Source of the DNA: Balaenoptera acutorostrata
Taxonomy: Eukaryota > Chordata > Mammalia > Artiodactyla > Balaenopteridae
DNA: 64,000 bases
Reading direction: 5' to 3'
NCBI RefSeq assembly: GCF_949987535.1
Contig: NC_080066.1
Span: 128,630,335 to 128,694,334 of the forward strand
The position numbers and the translations under genes are program-made. Each line of letters begins with the position of its first letter. The first letter of the stretch is position 1. This document shows positions 1-10,225 of this stretch, piece by piece. The notes beneath the pieces are model-generated. The model was not told the DNA's origin, made no database searches, and worked only from the letters and a program-made list of their open reading frames with translations.

Positions 1-204
1 TGTATTATTTTGATAAATGTGTACTATTTGCCTCATTGTTGTTAATGCTTTTAGATGCTCAGTGAAGAAAATTGGGAATGTATTTAAACATGTATATAAC
101 CAAGTAAAAAACATCCATAAAGTCTATCACTAAAGAGCTACTTAATATGTGGACATATTTTATTTAATTAAAAAGAGTACAAATTCTAGTTTCAGTTCTG
201 ACAT
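1..204. other. AT-rich sequence, nothing recognised
   Basis: No gene or repeat that I recognise. It may be flanking DNA or the decayed 5' edge of the old L1 that follows. Confidence 0.4.
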
Positions 205-2432
205 GTAAAAAGCTTGGAAGTCTTCATTTCCACCCTTAAAACAAGAAAAACCTGGACAACTGAAAAGCAATATTTTTTTGGACCCATAAGAGAACTTAGT
301 TTGCAGGTAAGACTGCCACTGCAGAATCTGGAAAGACAGGCATATCCAGAAAATCACCATCAGGATCTGCTTACCTGGAACATATGCCACTGGTACCATA
401 AACTTTTATTAGCACTTAAATGTAATTTTAATGATGTGCTGGAGACTGAATGTAGACTATAATGGGAGTGAGAAACTCCCATGGACTTCAGTTTTGGGGT
501 GGCCCCTACAGTCTCATTAGTTTTCTTTCAAAGAACCTCACCAAATTCTCATGGTGAAGGTTCAAGAAAGATCTCAGAGATAGAAAGAGATATCATTGTT
601 AAATATCCTGGAGACTTCTCCTTAACTAAAGACTACTGTCCAGAAGAAAAGACTTTGCTAGAGCCTTATCTCAGCAGGAGGAAGAGAATGACTCCCACTT
701 CAGTCTCATCTAGACTTTTTGTCTTACCTAACAGGTGGCAGGGGGAACATAGTCAAGAGATATCAGGGCTTCAAGGAAATAGATTGGGAATGCTGCATCA
801 CAGAAGGAAGTAGAGAACAAAGGGGAGAAAGCTACACCACTGGAGAAACATTTTTGAATATCAAAATATGGGCTCCAATGGAAAGATTATACAATATGCA
901 AGAAGAAATGGGTAATGTGAGCAGAGAGAGAGGAACTCTAAAAAAATAATAAAAATGAAATGCTAGGAATCAGAAACACTGCAAGAGAAATGAAACATGT
1001 CTTATGGGTTTATCAGTAAACTCAACATAGATTAGAAAAGAATTTGTGAGCTTAAAGACAGGTCAATAGAAAATTTTCAAACTGAAACATAAAGAGAAAA
1101 AAGAATGAAAAAAAGAGAATACCAAAGAATTATAGGACAATTTCAAAATATGTAACAGGCACATAATCAGATTACCAGAAAGACAATAGAAAATGAAGCA
1201 GAAGAAATACTCAAAGTAATAATGGCATAAAACTTTCTGAAAGTAATGAAAGACATAAAACCACAGATCTAGGAAGGTCATAGTAGACCAAGTGGGTTAA
1301 ATACCTAAAAATCCACACCTAGGCATATCATATTCCAACAGATAATTCTTGGAAGAAGCCAGAAAGGTGAGTGGTAGGGAATATTACCAATAAAAGAACA
1401 AGAAAAAGACTTAGAGCAGATTTCTCATGAGAAACAATGCAAGAAAGAAGAGAATGGAGTAACATATTTAAAATTATTTTTTAAACAGCAATCTAGAATT
1501 CTATACTTAGTGAAATTATTTTCAAGTGTTAAAGACAAATATATATTTTCTCAGATAAACAAAAACTGAAGGAAGTCGTTCCCAACAGACTTTCCCTGAA
1601 AGGAATGTTAAGTTATTTAGGCAGAAGGAAAATGATACAGTTCAGAAATTTGGATTTAGAAAGAGAAGAAATACTTTGGACAAGGAATAAATGAAAGTAA
1701 AATAAAATCTTTCCTTTCCCCCCCTTTTTTTTTGATCTAAAAGATAACTGTTTAATATAATGATAGAATTTATTGTGTGATTATAACACATGGACAAGTG
1801 AAATGAACGTAAACAATGTTAGAGTTGATGGATGGGAGAAATTGTGAAAACTTTGTTATAAGGCACCTGTACAACACCTGAAGTGGTATAATGTTAATTG
1901 AAGGTGAACTTAGATTAGATTAAAATGTGTATTGTAAACTCTAAGGAAACCACTAATTATTTGTAAAAGAAAGTATAATTGATATGATCAGAGAGGAGAT
2001 AAAATAGGATCATATAAAACACTCTATTAAAGCTAGAGAGGGCAGAAAAAGAGAGCGATAAAGAAAGAAAAAACAAATAGAGCAAATAGAAAACAGCTAC
2101 AAAAATGGCACATATTAATCAAAATATATATCACCAAACACTTTAAATGTGAATGGTATAAATATACCAAATGAAAGACAGAGACTAATCAGAGTTAAAA
2201 AAAAAAAAAGACAAGGCCTCAATTGAATGTTATCTAAAAAAAAAGAATTTAAACATAAAACCAGAACTACATTAAAAGTAAAAGGATAAAGATATACCAT
2301 GCTAACACTAATCAAAAGAAAACTGAAGTAGCTATATTAATTTCAGACAAAGTAGACTTAAGAACAAGGAATATTATCAGAGATAAAGAGGGGTATTACA
2401 TAAAGGGGTCAATTCTCAAAAAAGAAATAACA
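205..2432 (+). mobile_element. Old L1 (L1M-type), 5' portion, split by a younger L1
   Basis: The stretch from about 205 to 950 resembles an old mammalian L1 5' UTR. From about 950 to 1700 it reads as decayed ORF1-like sequence, and from about 2100 to 2417 as the start of an ORF2 endonuclease region. All frames are broken. The same element resumes at 10226: joining 2432 to 10226 restores continuous L1 endonuclease-region sequence, so the young L1 at 2433-10210 landed inside it. The 5' boundary is approximate and the UTR assignment rests on my recollection of L1M sequences. The ORF1 and ORF2 portions are firmer. Confidence 0.65.
2418..2432 (+). repeat. Target-site duplication, left copy, of the young L1
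   Basis: AAAAAAGAAATAACA occurs here and again at 10211-10225 just after the L1 poly(A). The match is perfect over 15 bp. The A-rich start preceded by TC fits the L1 endonuclease preference for a TTTT/A-like site on the other strand. Confidence 0.93.
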
Positions 2433-2444
2433 GGGGGGAGGGAG

Positions 2445-2454
2445 AAGATGGCGG
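2445..2454 (+). promoter_or_regulatory. YY1-like site at the L1 5' end
   Basis: AAGATGGCGG lies 12 bases from the L1 start. A YY1 site with an AAGATGG core sits at the same place in human L1, where it helps to set the transcription start. The second L1 keeps a similar AAGATGGTGG at 32097-32106. Confidence 0.7.
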
Positions 2455-2866
2455 AAGAGTAAGACGCGGAGATCACCTTCCTTCCCACAGATACAGTAGA
2501 AATACATCTACACGTGGAACTGCTCCTATAGAACACCCACTGAACGCTGGCAGAAAACGTCCGACCTCCAAAAAGGCAAGAAACTCCCCCCGTACTTGGG
2601 TAGAGCAAAAGAAAAAAGAAATAACAGAGACAAAAGAATAGGGACGGCACCTGCACCAGTGGGAGGGAGCTGTGAAGGAGGAAAGGTTTCCACGCACTAG
2701 GAAGCCCCTTCGCGGGCGGAGATTGCGGGTGGCGGAGGGGGAAAGCTTTGGAGCCACGGAGGAGAGCGCAGCCACAGGGGTGCGGAGGGCAAAGCGGAGA
2801 GGTTCCCGCACAGAGGCTCGGCGCCGAGCAGCACTCACCAGCCCGAGAGGCTTGTCTGCTCCCCCG

Positions 2867-2886
2867 CCGGGGCGGGCGGGGCTGGG
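2867..2886 (+). promoter_or_regulatory. GC box (Sp1/KLF-like) in unit 1
   Basis: GGGGCGGGCGGGGC holds overlapping GGGCGG cores and recurs at the same offset in each tandem unit. Confidence 0.6.
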
Positions 2887-3234
2887 AGCCGAGGCTCGGG
2901 CTTCGGTCGGATCGCAGGGAGAGGACTGGGGCTGGCGGCGTGAACACAGCCTGAAGGGGGCTAGTGCGCCACAGCTAGCCGGGAGGGAGTCCGGGGAAAA
3001 AGTCTGCAGCTGCCGAAGAGGCAAGAGACTTTTTCTTCCCTCTGTGTTTCCTGGTGCGCGAGGAGAGGAGATTCAGGGTACCGCCTAAACGAACTTCAGA
3101 GACTGGCGCGAGCCGCAGCTATCAGCGCGGATCCCACAGCAACAGGGGCGCAGAGGAAAAAACGGAGAGATTCCCGCACAGAGGCTCGGCGCCGAGCAGC
3201 GCTCACCAGCCCGAGAGGCTTGTCTGCTCCCCCG

Positions 3235-3254
3235 CCGGGGCGGGCGGGGCTGGG
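3235..3254 (+). promoter_or_regulatory. GC box (Sp1/KLF-like) in unit 2
   Basis: Same GGGGCGGGCGGGGC core as in unit 1. Confidence 0.6.
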
Positions 3255-3599
3255 AGCTGAGGCTCGGCTTCAGTCGGATCGCAGGGAGAGGACTGGGGCT
3301 GGCAGCGTGAACACAGCCTGAAGGGTTTAGTGCACCACAGGTAGCCGGAAGTGAGTCCGGGAAAAAGTCTGCAGCTGCCGAAGAGGCAAGAGACTTTTTC
3401 TTGCCTCTTTGTTTCGCGGCGGGCAAGGAGAGGGGATTCAGAGCGCCGTCTAAACGAACTCCAGAGAAGGGCGCAAGCCGCGGCTATCAGCGCGGATCCC
3501 ACAGCAACAGGGGCGCAGAGGGAAAAACGGAGAGACTCCCGCACAGAGGCTCGGCGCCGAGCAGCGCTCACCAGCCCGAGAGGCTTGTCTGCTCAGCAG

Positions 3600-3619
3600 C
3601 CGGGGCGGGCGGGGCTGGG
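3600..3619 (+). promoter_or_regulatory. GC box (Sp1/KLF-like) in unit 3
   Basis: The GGGGCGGGCGGGGC core is kept, although the bases just upstream differ (CAGCAGC instead of CCCCCGC). Confidence 0.6.
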
Positions 3620-5057
3620 AGCTGAGGCTCGGCTTCGGTCGGATCGCAGGGAGAGGACTGGGGCTGGCGGCGTGAACACAGCCTGAAGGGGTTGGCGCAC
3701 CACAGCTAGCCGGGAGGGAGACCGGGAAAAGGTCTGCAGCTGCCGAAGAGGCAAGAGACTTTTTCTTGCCTCTTAGTTTCGCTGCGCGCAAGGAGAGGGG
3801 ATTCAGAGCGCCGCCTAAACGAACTCCAGAGAAGGGCGCGAGCCGCGGCTATCAGCACAGACCCCAGAGACGGGCGTGAGACGCTGGGGCTGCTGCTGCC
3901 GCCTCCAAAAAGCCTGTGTGTGAGCACAGGTCACTCTCCACACCGCCCCTCCCCGTAGCCTGTGCAGCCTGCCACTGCCAGGGTCCCGGGATCCGGGGAC
4001 AACATCCCCGGGAGAACGCACTGCGCGCCTCAGGCTGGTGCAACGTCACGCCGGCCTCTGACGCTGCAGGCGCGCCCCGCCTCCTCCGTACCTCTCCCTC
4101 CCCGCGGCCTGGGTGAGCCAGAGCCCCCGAAGCAGCTGCTCCTTTAACCCCGTCCTGTCTGGGCGGGGAACAGACGCTCTCAGGCGACCTACACGCAGAG
4201 GAGGGTCCAAACCCAAAGCTGAACCCCAGGAGCTGTGCAAACAGGGAAGAGAAGGGGAAATCTCTCCCAGCAGCCTCAGAAGCAGCGGATTAAAACTCCA
4301 CAAACAACGTGATGTGCCTGCATCTGTGGAATACCTGAATAGACAACGAATCATCCCAAATTCAGGAGGTGGACTTTGGGAGCAGGATATATTAATTTTT
4401 CCCCTTTTCCTTTTTTTTGTGAGTGTATATGTATATGCTTCTGGGTGAGATTTTGTCTGTATAGCTTTGCTTTACAATAGCTTTATTTTACTTCACTATA
4501 TTATAGCCTCTTTCTTTCTTTCTTTCTTTCTTTCTATTTTTTCTCCCTTTTACTCTGAGCTGTGTGGACGAAAGGCTCTTGGTGCTCCAGCCAGGCATCA
4601 GGGCCGTGCCTCTGAGGTGGGAGAGCCAACTTCAGAACACTGGTCCACAAGAGACCTCCCAGCTCCACGTAATACCAAACGGCAAAAATCTCCCAGAGAT
4701 CTCCATCTCAACATCAAGACCCAGCTTCACCCAACGACCAGCAAGCTACAGTGCTGGACACCCTATGCCAAACAACTAGCTAGACAGGAACACAACCCCA
4801 TCCATTAGCAGAGAGGCTGCCTAAAATCATAATAAGGCCACAGACACACCAAAATACACCACCAGACGTGGACGTGCCCACCAGAAAGACAAGATCTAGC
4901 CTCATCCACCAGAACTCAGGCACTAGTTCCCTCCACCAGGAAGCCTACACAACCCACTGAACCAACCTTAGCCGCTGGGGACAGATACCAAAAACAACGG
5001 GAACTACGAACCTGCAGCCTGTGAAAAGGAGACCCCAAACACAGTAAGATAGGCAAA

Positions 5058-5951
5058 ATGAGACGACAGAAAAACACACAGCAGATGAAGGAGCAGGCTC
5101 AAAACACACTGGACTTAACAAATGAAGAGGAAATAGGTAGTCTACCTGAAAAAGAATTCAGAATAATGATAGTAAGGATGATCCAAAATCTTGGAAATAG
5201 AATAGACAAAATGCAAGAAACATTTAACAAGGATGTAGAAGAACTAAAGAGGAACCAAGCAATGATGAAGAACACAATAAATGAAATTAAAAATACTCTA
5301 GATGGGATCAATAGTAGAATAACTGAGGCAGAAGAAAGGATAAGTGACCTGGAAGATAAAATGGTGGAAATAACTACTACAGAGCAGGATAAAGAAAAAA
5401 GAATGAAAAGAACTGAGGACAGTCTCAGGGACCTCTGGGACAACATTAAACGCTCCAACATTCGAATTATAGGGGTACCAGAAGAAGAAGAGAAAAAGAA
5501 AGGGACTGAGAAAATTTTTGAAGAGATTATAGTTGAAAACTTCCCTAATATGGGAAAGGAAATAGTTAATCAAGTCCTGGAAGCACAGAGAGTCCCATAC
5601 AGGATAAACCCAAGGAGGAACACGCCAAGACACATATTAATCAAACTGTCAAAAATTAAATATAAGGAAAACATATTAAAGGCAGCAAGGGAAAAAAAAC
5701 AAATAACACACAAGGGAATCCCCATAAGGTTAACATCTGACCTATCAGCAGAAACTCTGCAAGCCAGAAGGGAGTGGCAGGATATACTTAAAGTGATGAA
5801 GGAGAAAAACCTACAACCAAGATTACTCTACCCAGCAAGGATCTCATTCAGATTTGATGGAGAAATTAAAACCTTTACAGACAAGCAAAAGCTGAGAGAG
5901 TTCAGCACCACCAAACCAGCTTTACAACAAATGCTAAAGGAACTTCTCTAG
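5058..5951 (+). CDS. ORF1: L1 ORF1 protein (RNA-binding chaperone), intact
   Basis: The protein has 297 residues, somewhat shorter than human ORF1p (338). ORF1p forms trimers, coats its own L1 RNA and acts as a nucleic-acid chaperone in the cytoplasmic L1 particle. A charged N-terminus is followed by a long coiled coil (about residues 35-135, rich in I/L/M heptads such as INEIKNTL and [14 protein letters not shown]). An RRM domain follows, starting around [13 protein letters not shown], then a basic C-terminal domain with [14 protein letters not shown] and the [10 protein letters not shown] and [12 protein letters not shown] segments. The start codon follows AGGCAAA, and the stop is 58 bp before ORF2. 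No frame breaks are seen. It is very similar to the decayed ORF1 at 32727-33619. Confidence 0.95.
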   Translation: MRRQKNTQQMKEQAQNTLDLTNEEEIGSLPEKEFRIMIVRMIQNLGNRIDKMQETFNKDVEELKRNQAMMKNTINEIKNTLDGINSRITEAEERISDLEDKMVEITTTEQDKEKRMKRTEDSLRDLWDNIKRSNIRIIGVPEEEEKKKGTEKIFEEIIVENFPNMGKEIVNQVLEAQRVPYRINPRRNTPRHILIKLSKIKYKENILKAAREKKQITHKGIPIRLTSDLSAETLQARREWQDILKVMKEKNLQPRLLYPARISFRFDGEIKTFTDKQKLREFSTTKPALQQMLKELL

Positions 5952-6009
5952 GCAAGAAACAGAAGAGAAGGAAAACACCTACAATAACAAACCCAATACA
6001 TTTAAGAAA

Positions 6010-8865
6010 ATGGGAATAGGAACATACATATCGATAATTACCTTGAATGTAAATGGATTAAATGCTCCCACCAAAAGACACAGGCTGGCTGAATGGATAC
6101 AAAAACAAGACCCATATATATGCTGTCTACAAGAGACCCACTTCAGACCTAGAGACACATACAGATTGAAAGTGAGGGGATGGAAAAAGATATTCCATGC
6201 AAATGGAAATCAAAAGAAAGCTGGAGTAGCAATTCTCATATCAGACAAAATAGACTTTAAAATAAAGACTATTACAAGAGACAAAGAAGGACACTATATA
6301 ATGATCAAGGGATCGATCCAAGAGGAAGGTATAACAATTGTAAATATTTATGCACCCAACATAGGAGCACCTCAATACATAAGGCAAATACTAACAGCCA
6401 TAAAAGGGGAAATTGACAGCAACACAATCATAGTAGGGGACTTTAACACCCCACTTTCACCAATGGACAGATCATCCAAAATGAAAATAAATAAGGAAAC
6501 ACAAGCTTTAAATGATACATTAAACAATATGGACTTAATTGATATTTATAGGACATTCCACCCAAAAACAACAGAATACACATTTTTCTCAAGTGCTCAT
6601 GGAACATTCTCCAGGATAGATCATATCTTGGGTCACAAATCAAGCCTTGGTAAGTTTAAGAAAATTGAAATTGTATCAAGTATCTTTTCCGACCACAACG
6701 CTATGAGACTAGATATCAATTACAGGAAAAGATCTGTAAAAAATACAAACACATGGAGGCTACACAATACATTACTTAATAACGAAGTGATTACTGAAGA
6801 AATCAAAGGGGAAATCAAAAAATACCTAGAAACAAATGACAACGGAGACACGACGACCCAAAACCTATGGGACGCAGCAAAAGCAGTGCTAAGAGGGAAG
6901 TTTATAGCAATACAAGCCTACCTCAAGAAACAGGAAACATCTCAAATAAACAACCTAACCTTGCACCTAAAGCAATTAGAGAAAGAAGAACAAAAAAACC
7001 CCAAAGCCAGCAGAAGGAAAGAAATTATAAAGATCAGGTCAGAAATAAATGAAAAAGAAATGAAGGAAACAATAGCAAAAATCAATGAAACTAAAAGCTG
7101 GTTCTTTGAGAAGATAAACAAAATTGATAAACCATTAGCCAGACTCATCAAGAGAAAAAGGGAGAAGACCCAGATCAATAGAATTAGAAATGAAAAAGGA
7201 GAAGTAACCACTGACACTGCAGAAATACAAAAGATCATGAGAGATTACTACAAGCAACTCTATGCCAATAAAATGGACAACCTGGAAGAAATGGACAGAT
7301 TCTTAGAAATGCACAAACTGCCAAGACTGAACCAGGAAGAAATAGAAAATATGAACAGACCAATCACAAGCACTGAAATTGAAACTGTGATTAAAAACCT
7401 TCCAACAAACAAAAGCCCAGGACCAGATGGCTTCACAGGTGAATTCTATCAAACATTTAGAGAAGAGCTAACACCTATCCTTCTCAAACTCTTCCAAAAT
7501 ATTGCAGAGGGAGGAACACTCCCCAACTCATTCTACGAGGCCACCATCACCCTGATACCAAAACCAGACAAAGATGTCACAAAGAAAGAAAACTACAGGC
7601 CAATATCACTGATGAACATAGATGCAAAAATCCTCAACAAAATACTAGCAAACAGAATCCAACAGCACATTAAAAGGATCATACACCATGATCAAGTGGG
7701 GTTTATCCCAGGAATGCAAGGATTCTTCAATATACGCAAATCAATCAGTGTGATACACCATATTAACAAATTGAAGGAGAAAAACCATATGATCATCTCA
7801 ATAGATGCAGAGAAAGCTTTTGACAAAATTCAACACCCATTTATGATAAAAGCCCTGCAGAAAGTAGGCATAGAGGGAACTTTCCTCAACATAATAAAGG
7901 CCATATATGACAAACCCACAGCCAACATTGTCCTCAATGGTGAAAAACTGAAACCATTTCCACTAAGATCAGGAACAAGACAAGGTTGCCCACTCTCACC
8001 ACTATTATTCAACATAGTTCTGGAAGTCCTAGCCACAGCAATCAGAGAAGACAAAGAAATAAAAGGAATCCAAATCGGAAAAGAAGAAGTAAAGCTGTCA
8101 CTATTTGCAGATGACATGATACTATACATAGAGAATCCTAAAGATGCTACCAGAAAACTCCTAGAGCTAATCAATGAATTTGGTAAAGTAGCAGGATACA
8201 AAATTAATGCACAGAAATCTCTTGCATTTCTATACACTAATGACGAAAAATCTGAAAGTGAAATTAAGAAAACACTCCCATTTACCATTGCAACAAAAAG
8301 AATAAAATATCTAGGAATAAACCTACCTAAGGAGACAAAAGACCTGTATGCAGAAAATTATAAGACACTGATGAAAGAAATTAAAGATGATACAAATAGA
8401 TGGAGAGATATACCATGTTCCTGGATTGGAAGAATCAACATTGTGAAAATGACTCTACTTCCCAAAGCAATCTACAGATTCAATGCAATCCCTATCAAAC
8501 TACCACTGGCATTTTTCACAGAACTAGAACAAAAAATTTCACAATTTGTATGGAAACACAAAAGACCCCGAATAGCCAAAGCCATCTTGAGAACGAAAAA
8601 TGGAGCTGGGGGAATCAGGCTCCCTGACTTCAGACTATATTACAAAGCTTCAGTAATCAAGACAGTTTGGTACTGGCACAAAAACAGAAATATAGATCAA
8701 TGGAACAGGATAGAAAGCCCAGAGATAAACCCACACACATATGGTCAACTTATCTTTGATAAAGGAGGCAAGCATATACAGTGGAGAAAAGACAGCCTCT
8801 TCAATAAGTGGTGCTGGGAAAATTGGACAGGAACATGTAAAAGTATGAAATTAGAACACTCCTGA
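6010..8865 (+). CDS. ORF2: L1 ORF2 protein, endonuclease and reverse transcriptase part (frameshifted end)
   Basis: This is the first 951 codons of ORF2p, the enzyme that nicks target DNA and copies L1 RNA at the nick. The AP-like endonuclease fills about residues 1-240, with LNVNGLN, the LQETHF glutamate, VGDFNTP and FSDHNAMRL, all expected active-site segments. The reverse transcriptase shows [28 protein letters not shown], the SIDAEKAFD aspartate, [11 protein letters not shown] and FADD at residues 699-702 (8104-8115). The frame ends at TGA 8863-8865 because one C is missing near 8860-8862. The second L1 reads CACTCCCTAACACC where this one reads CACTCCTGACACC. The frame then stays open in another phase to 9827. 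Without the C-terminus the product would probably be poor at retrotransposition. Confidence 0.95.
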   Translation: MGIGTYISIITLNVNGLNAPTKRHRLAEWIQKQDPYICCLQETHFRPRDTYRLKVRGWKKIFHANGNQKKAGVAILISDKIDFKIKTITRDKEGHYIMIKGSIQEEGITIVNIYAPNIGAPQYIRQILTAIKGEIDSNTIIVGDFNTPLSPMDRSSKMKINKETQALNDTLNNMDLIDIYRTFHPKTTEYTFFSSAHGTFSRIDHILGHKSSLGKFKKIEIVSSIFSDHNAMRLDINYRKRSVKNTNTWRLHNTLLNNEVITEEIKGEIKKYLETNDNGDTTTQNLWDAAKAVLRGKFIAIQAYLKKQETSQINNLTLHLKQLEKEEQKNPKASRRKEIIKIRSEINEKEMKETIAKINETKSWFFEKINKIDKPLARLIKRKREKTQINRIRNEKGEVTTDTAEIQKIMRDYYKQLYANKMDNLEEMDRFLEMHKLPRLNQEEIENMNRPITSTEIETVIKNLPTNKSPGPDGFTGEFYQTFREELTPILLKLFQNIAEGGTLPNSFYEATITLIPKPDKDVTKKENYRPISLMNIDAKILNKILANRIQQHIKRIIHHDQVGFIPGMQGFFNIRKSISVIHHINKLKEKNHMIISIDAEKAFDKIQHPFMIKALQKVGIEGTFLNIIKAIYDKPTANIVLNGEKLKPFPLRSGTRQGCPLSPLLFNIVLEVLATAIREDKEIKGIQIGKEEVKLSLFADDMILYIENPKDATRKLLELINEFGKVAGYKINAQKSLAFLYTNDEKSESEIKKTLPFTIATKRIKYLGINLPKETKDLYAENYKTLMKEIKDDTNRWRDIPCSWIGRINIVKMTLLPKAIYRFNAIPIKLPLAFFTELEQKISQFVWKHKRPRIAKAILRTKNGAGGIRLPDFRLYYKASVIKTVWYWHKNRNIDQWNRIESPEINPHTYGQLIFDKGGKHIQWRKDSLFNKWCWENWTGTCKSMKLEHS

Positions 8866-9827
8866 CACCATGCTCAAAAATAAACTCAAAATGGATTAAA
8901 GACCTAAGTGTAAGGGCAGACACTATCAAACTCTTAGAGGAAAACATAGGCAGAACACTCTATGACATACATCACAGCAAGATTCTTTTTGACCCAGCTC
9001 CCAGAGAAATGGAAATAAGAACACAAATAAACAAATGGGACCTAATGAAACTTAAAAGCTTTTGCACAGCAAAGGAAACCATAAACAAGACCCAAAGACA
9101 ACCCTCAGAATGGGAGAAAATATTTGCAAATGAAGCAACTGACAAAGGATTAATCTCCAAGATTTACAAGCAGCTCATGCAGCTCAATAACAAAAAAACG
9201 AACAACCCAATCCAAAAATGGGCAGAAGATCTAAATAGACATTTCTCCAAAGAAGATATACAGATGGCCTACAGACACATGAAAGAATGCTCAACATCAT
9301 TAATCATTAGAGAAATGCAAATCAAAACTACAATGAGATATCATCTCACACCGGTCAGAATGGCCATCATCCAAAAATCTAGAAACAATAAATGCTGGAG
9401 AGGGTGTGGAGGAAAGGGAACACTCTTGCACTGCTGGTGGGAATGTAAATTGATACAGCCACTATGGAGAACAGTATGGAGGTTCCTTAAAAAACTACAA
9501 ATAGAACTACCATATGACCCAGCAATCCCACTACTGGGCATATACCCTGAGAAAACCATAGGTCAAAAAGAGTCATGTACCAAAATGTTCATTGCAGCTC
9601 TATTTACAATAGCCAGGACATGGAAGCAACCTAAATGTCCATCGACAGATGAATGGATGAAGAAGATGTGGCACATATATACAATGGAATATTACTCAGC
9701 CATAAAAAGAAATGAAATGGAGGTATTTGTAATGAGGTGGATGGAGTTAGAGTCTGTCATACAGAGTGAAGTAAGTCAGAAAGAGAAAAACAAATACAGT
9801 ATGCTAACACATATATACGGAATCTAA
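8862..9827 (+). pseudogene. ORF2: L1 ORF2 C-terminal part, cut off by the 1-nt deletion
   Basis: This is the remainder of ORF2p, open in the shifted frame from the deletion to TAA at 9825-9827. With the first part it gives about 1,272 residues, the normal ORF2p length. It holds the Cys-rich motif CX3CX7HX4C ([20 protein letters not shown]), which helps to bind RNA and is needed for efficient retrotransposition, and the usual C-terminal [10 protein letters not shown] and [13 protein letters not shown] segments. The first in-frame methionine is at 9009, but in the intact element this is not a separate protein. Confidence 0.93.
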
Positions 9828-10210
9828 GGGAAAAAAAAAAAAAAAGGCCATGAAGAACCTAGTGGCAAGACGGGAATAAAGACACAGACCTACTAGAGAA
9901 TGGACTTGAGGATATGGGGAGGGGGTGGGGTGAGATGTGACAGGGTAAGAGAGTGTCATGGACATATATACACTACCAAATGTAAAATAGATAACTAGTG
10001 GGAAGCAGCCGCACAGCACAGGGAGATCAGCTCGGTGCTTTGTGACCACCTAGAGGGGTGGGATGGGGAGGGTGGGAGGGAGGGAGATGCAAGAGGGGAG
10101 AGAAATGGGAACATATTTTATATGTATAACTGATTCACTTTGTTATAAAGCAGAAGCTAACACACTATTGTAAGGCAATTAAAGTTCAATAAAGATGTTA
10201 AAAAAAAAAA
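9828..10210 (+). other. L1 3' UTR, polyadenylation signal and poly(A)
   Basis: An A-run is followed by purine-rich sequence, a G-rich tract (10054-10085), AATAAA at 10188-10193 and the terminal poly(A). This is the normal layout of a mammalian L1 3' end. Confidence 0.92.
10054..10085 (+). other. G-quadruplex-prone tract in the L1 3' UTR
   Basis: Seven runs of three or more G are separated by 1-2 nt (GGGG-T-GGG-AT-GGGG-A-GGG-T-GGG-A-GGG-A-GGG). A similar tract is at 37741-37767 in the second L1. G-rich purine tracts are a known feature of L1 3' UTRs in several mammals. Confidence 0.75.
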
Positions 10211-10225
10211 AAAAAAGAAATAACA
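10211..10225 (+). repeat. Target-site duplication, right copy, of the young L1
   Basis: AAAAAAGAAATAACA, identical to 2418-2432. Its left edge merges with the poly(A), so the duplication could be a few bases longer or shorter. Confidence 0.92.

Larger units (their letters stand above)
2768..3862 (+). repeat. Three tandem ~365-bp GC-rich units in the L1 5' UTR
   Basis: Shared landmarks recur at a steady spacing. CCCGCACAGAGGCTCGG starts at 2805, 3173 and 3538, and GCCGAAGAGGCAAGAGAC starts at 3012, 3377 and 3742. The units run roughly 2768-3132, 3133-3497 and 3498-3862. The first is the most diverged at its left edge, and the third runs into unique 5' UTR sequence after CGCGGCTATCAGC. Each unit has a GC box and an AGAG/GCAAGAG motif. 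The arrangement is like the promoter monomers of mouse L1, but the sequence is unrelated as far as I can tell. Confidence 0.92.
2576..4559 (+). other. Candidate GC-AG intron within the L1 5' UTR
   Basis: The 5' edge reads AAAAAG/GCAAGA, a good match to the minor GC class of splice donor. The 3' edge is a TTTC-rich pyrimidine tract (about 4510-4556) ending in CTGAG before CTGTGTGG. Length is 1,984 bp. The second L1 in the window (32084-37889) lacks exactly this segment, with its junction at 32227/32228. The intron removes all the GC-rich units and leaves a 143-nt first exon with the YY1-like site. It is inferred from two genomic copies; no RNA data are available. Confidence 0.7.
2433..5057 (+). 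promoter_or_regulatory. L1 5' UTR / internal promoter region
   Basis: The region holds a short leader (2433-2575), a GC- and CpG-rich block of about 1.5 kb (roughly 2640-4230) with three tandem units, an AT-rich pyrimidine stretch (about 4380-4559), and a last leader of 498 nt before the ORF1 start codon. L1 5' UTRs carry an internal RNA polymerase II promoter that starts transcription at the first base. The strong contrast in GC content with the AT-rich surroundings makes it look like a CpG island. Promoter activity is inferred from family knowledge and from the YY1-like and GC-box motifs listed separately. Confidence 0.85.
2433..10210 (+). mobile_element. L1: Young full-length L1 retrotransposon with nearly intact ORFs
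   Basis: This is a complete autonomous LINE-1 of about 7.8 kb. In order it has a G-rich start, a 2.6-kb 5' UTR with tandem GC-rich units, ORF1 (5058-5951), a 58-bp spacer, ORF2 (6010-9827 with one frameshift), a 3' UTR with a purine-rich G tract, an AATAAA signal at 10188-10193 and a poly(A) tail. It is flanked by a perfect 15-bp duplication and sits in an older L1 in the same orientation. The lack of internal stops, other than one 1-nt deletion near 8860, implies a recent insertion. It is probably one of the youngest L1 families of its host. As read here it cannot make full ORF2p, unless the deletion is a sequencing error. Confidence 0.97.

Noticed and set aside
2396..3791. Long overlapping frames on both strands in the GC-rich block (up to 183 codons)
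   Set aside because: They come from high GC content and the 365-bp repeat, which keeps stops rare. The frames have low-complexity R/P/S/A-rich content, no known domain and no start context, and lie in the L1 5' UTR.
5099..8288. Minus-strand frames of 66-152 codons opposite L1 ORF1 and ORF2
   Set aside because: Shadows of the A-rich coding strand. The translations are F/L/S/I-rich with no motif.
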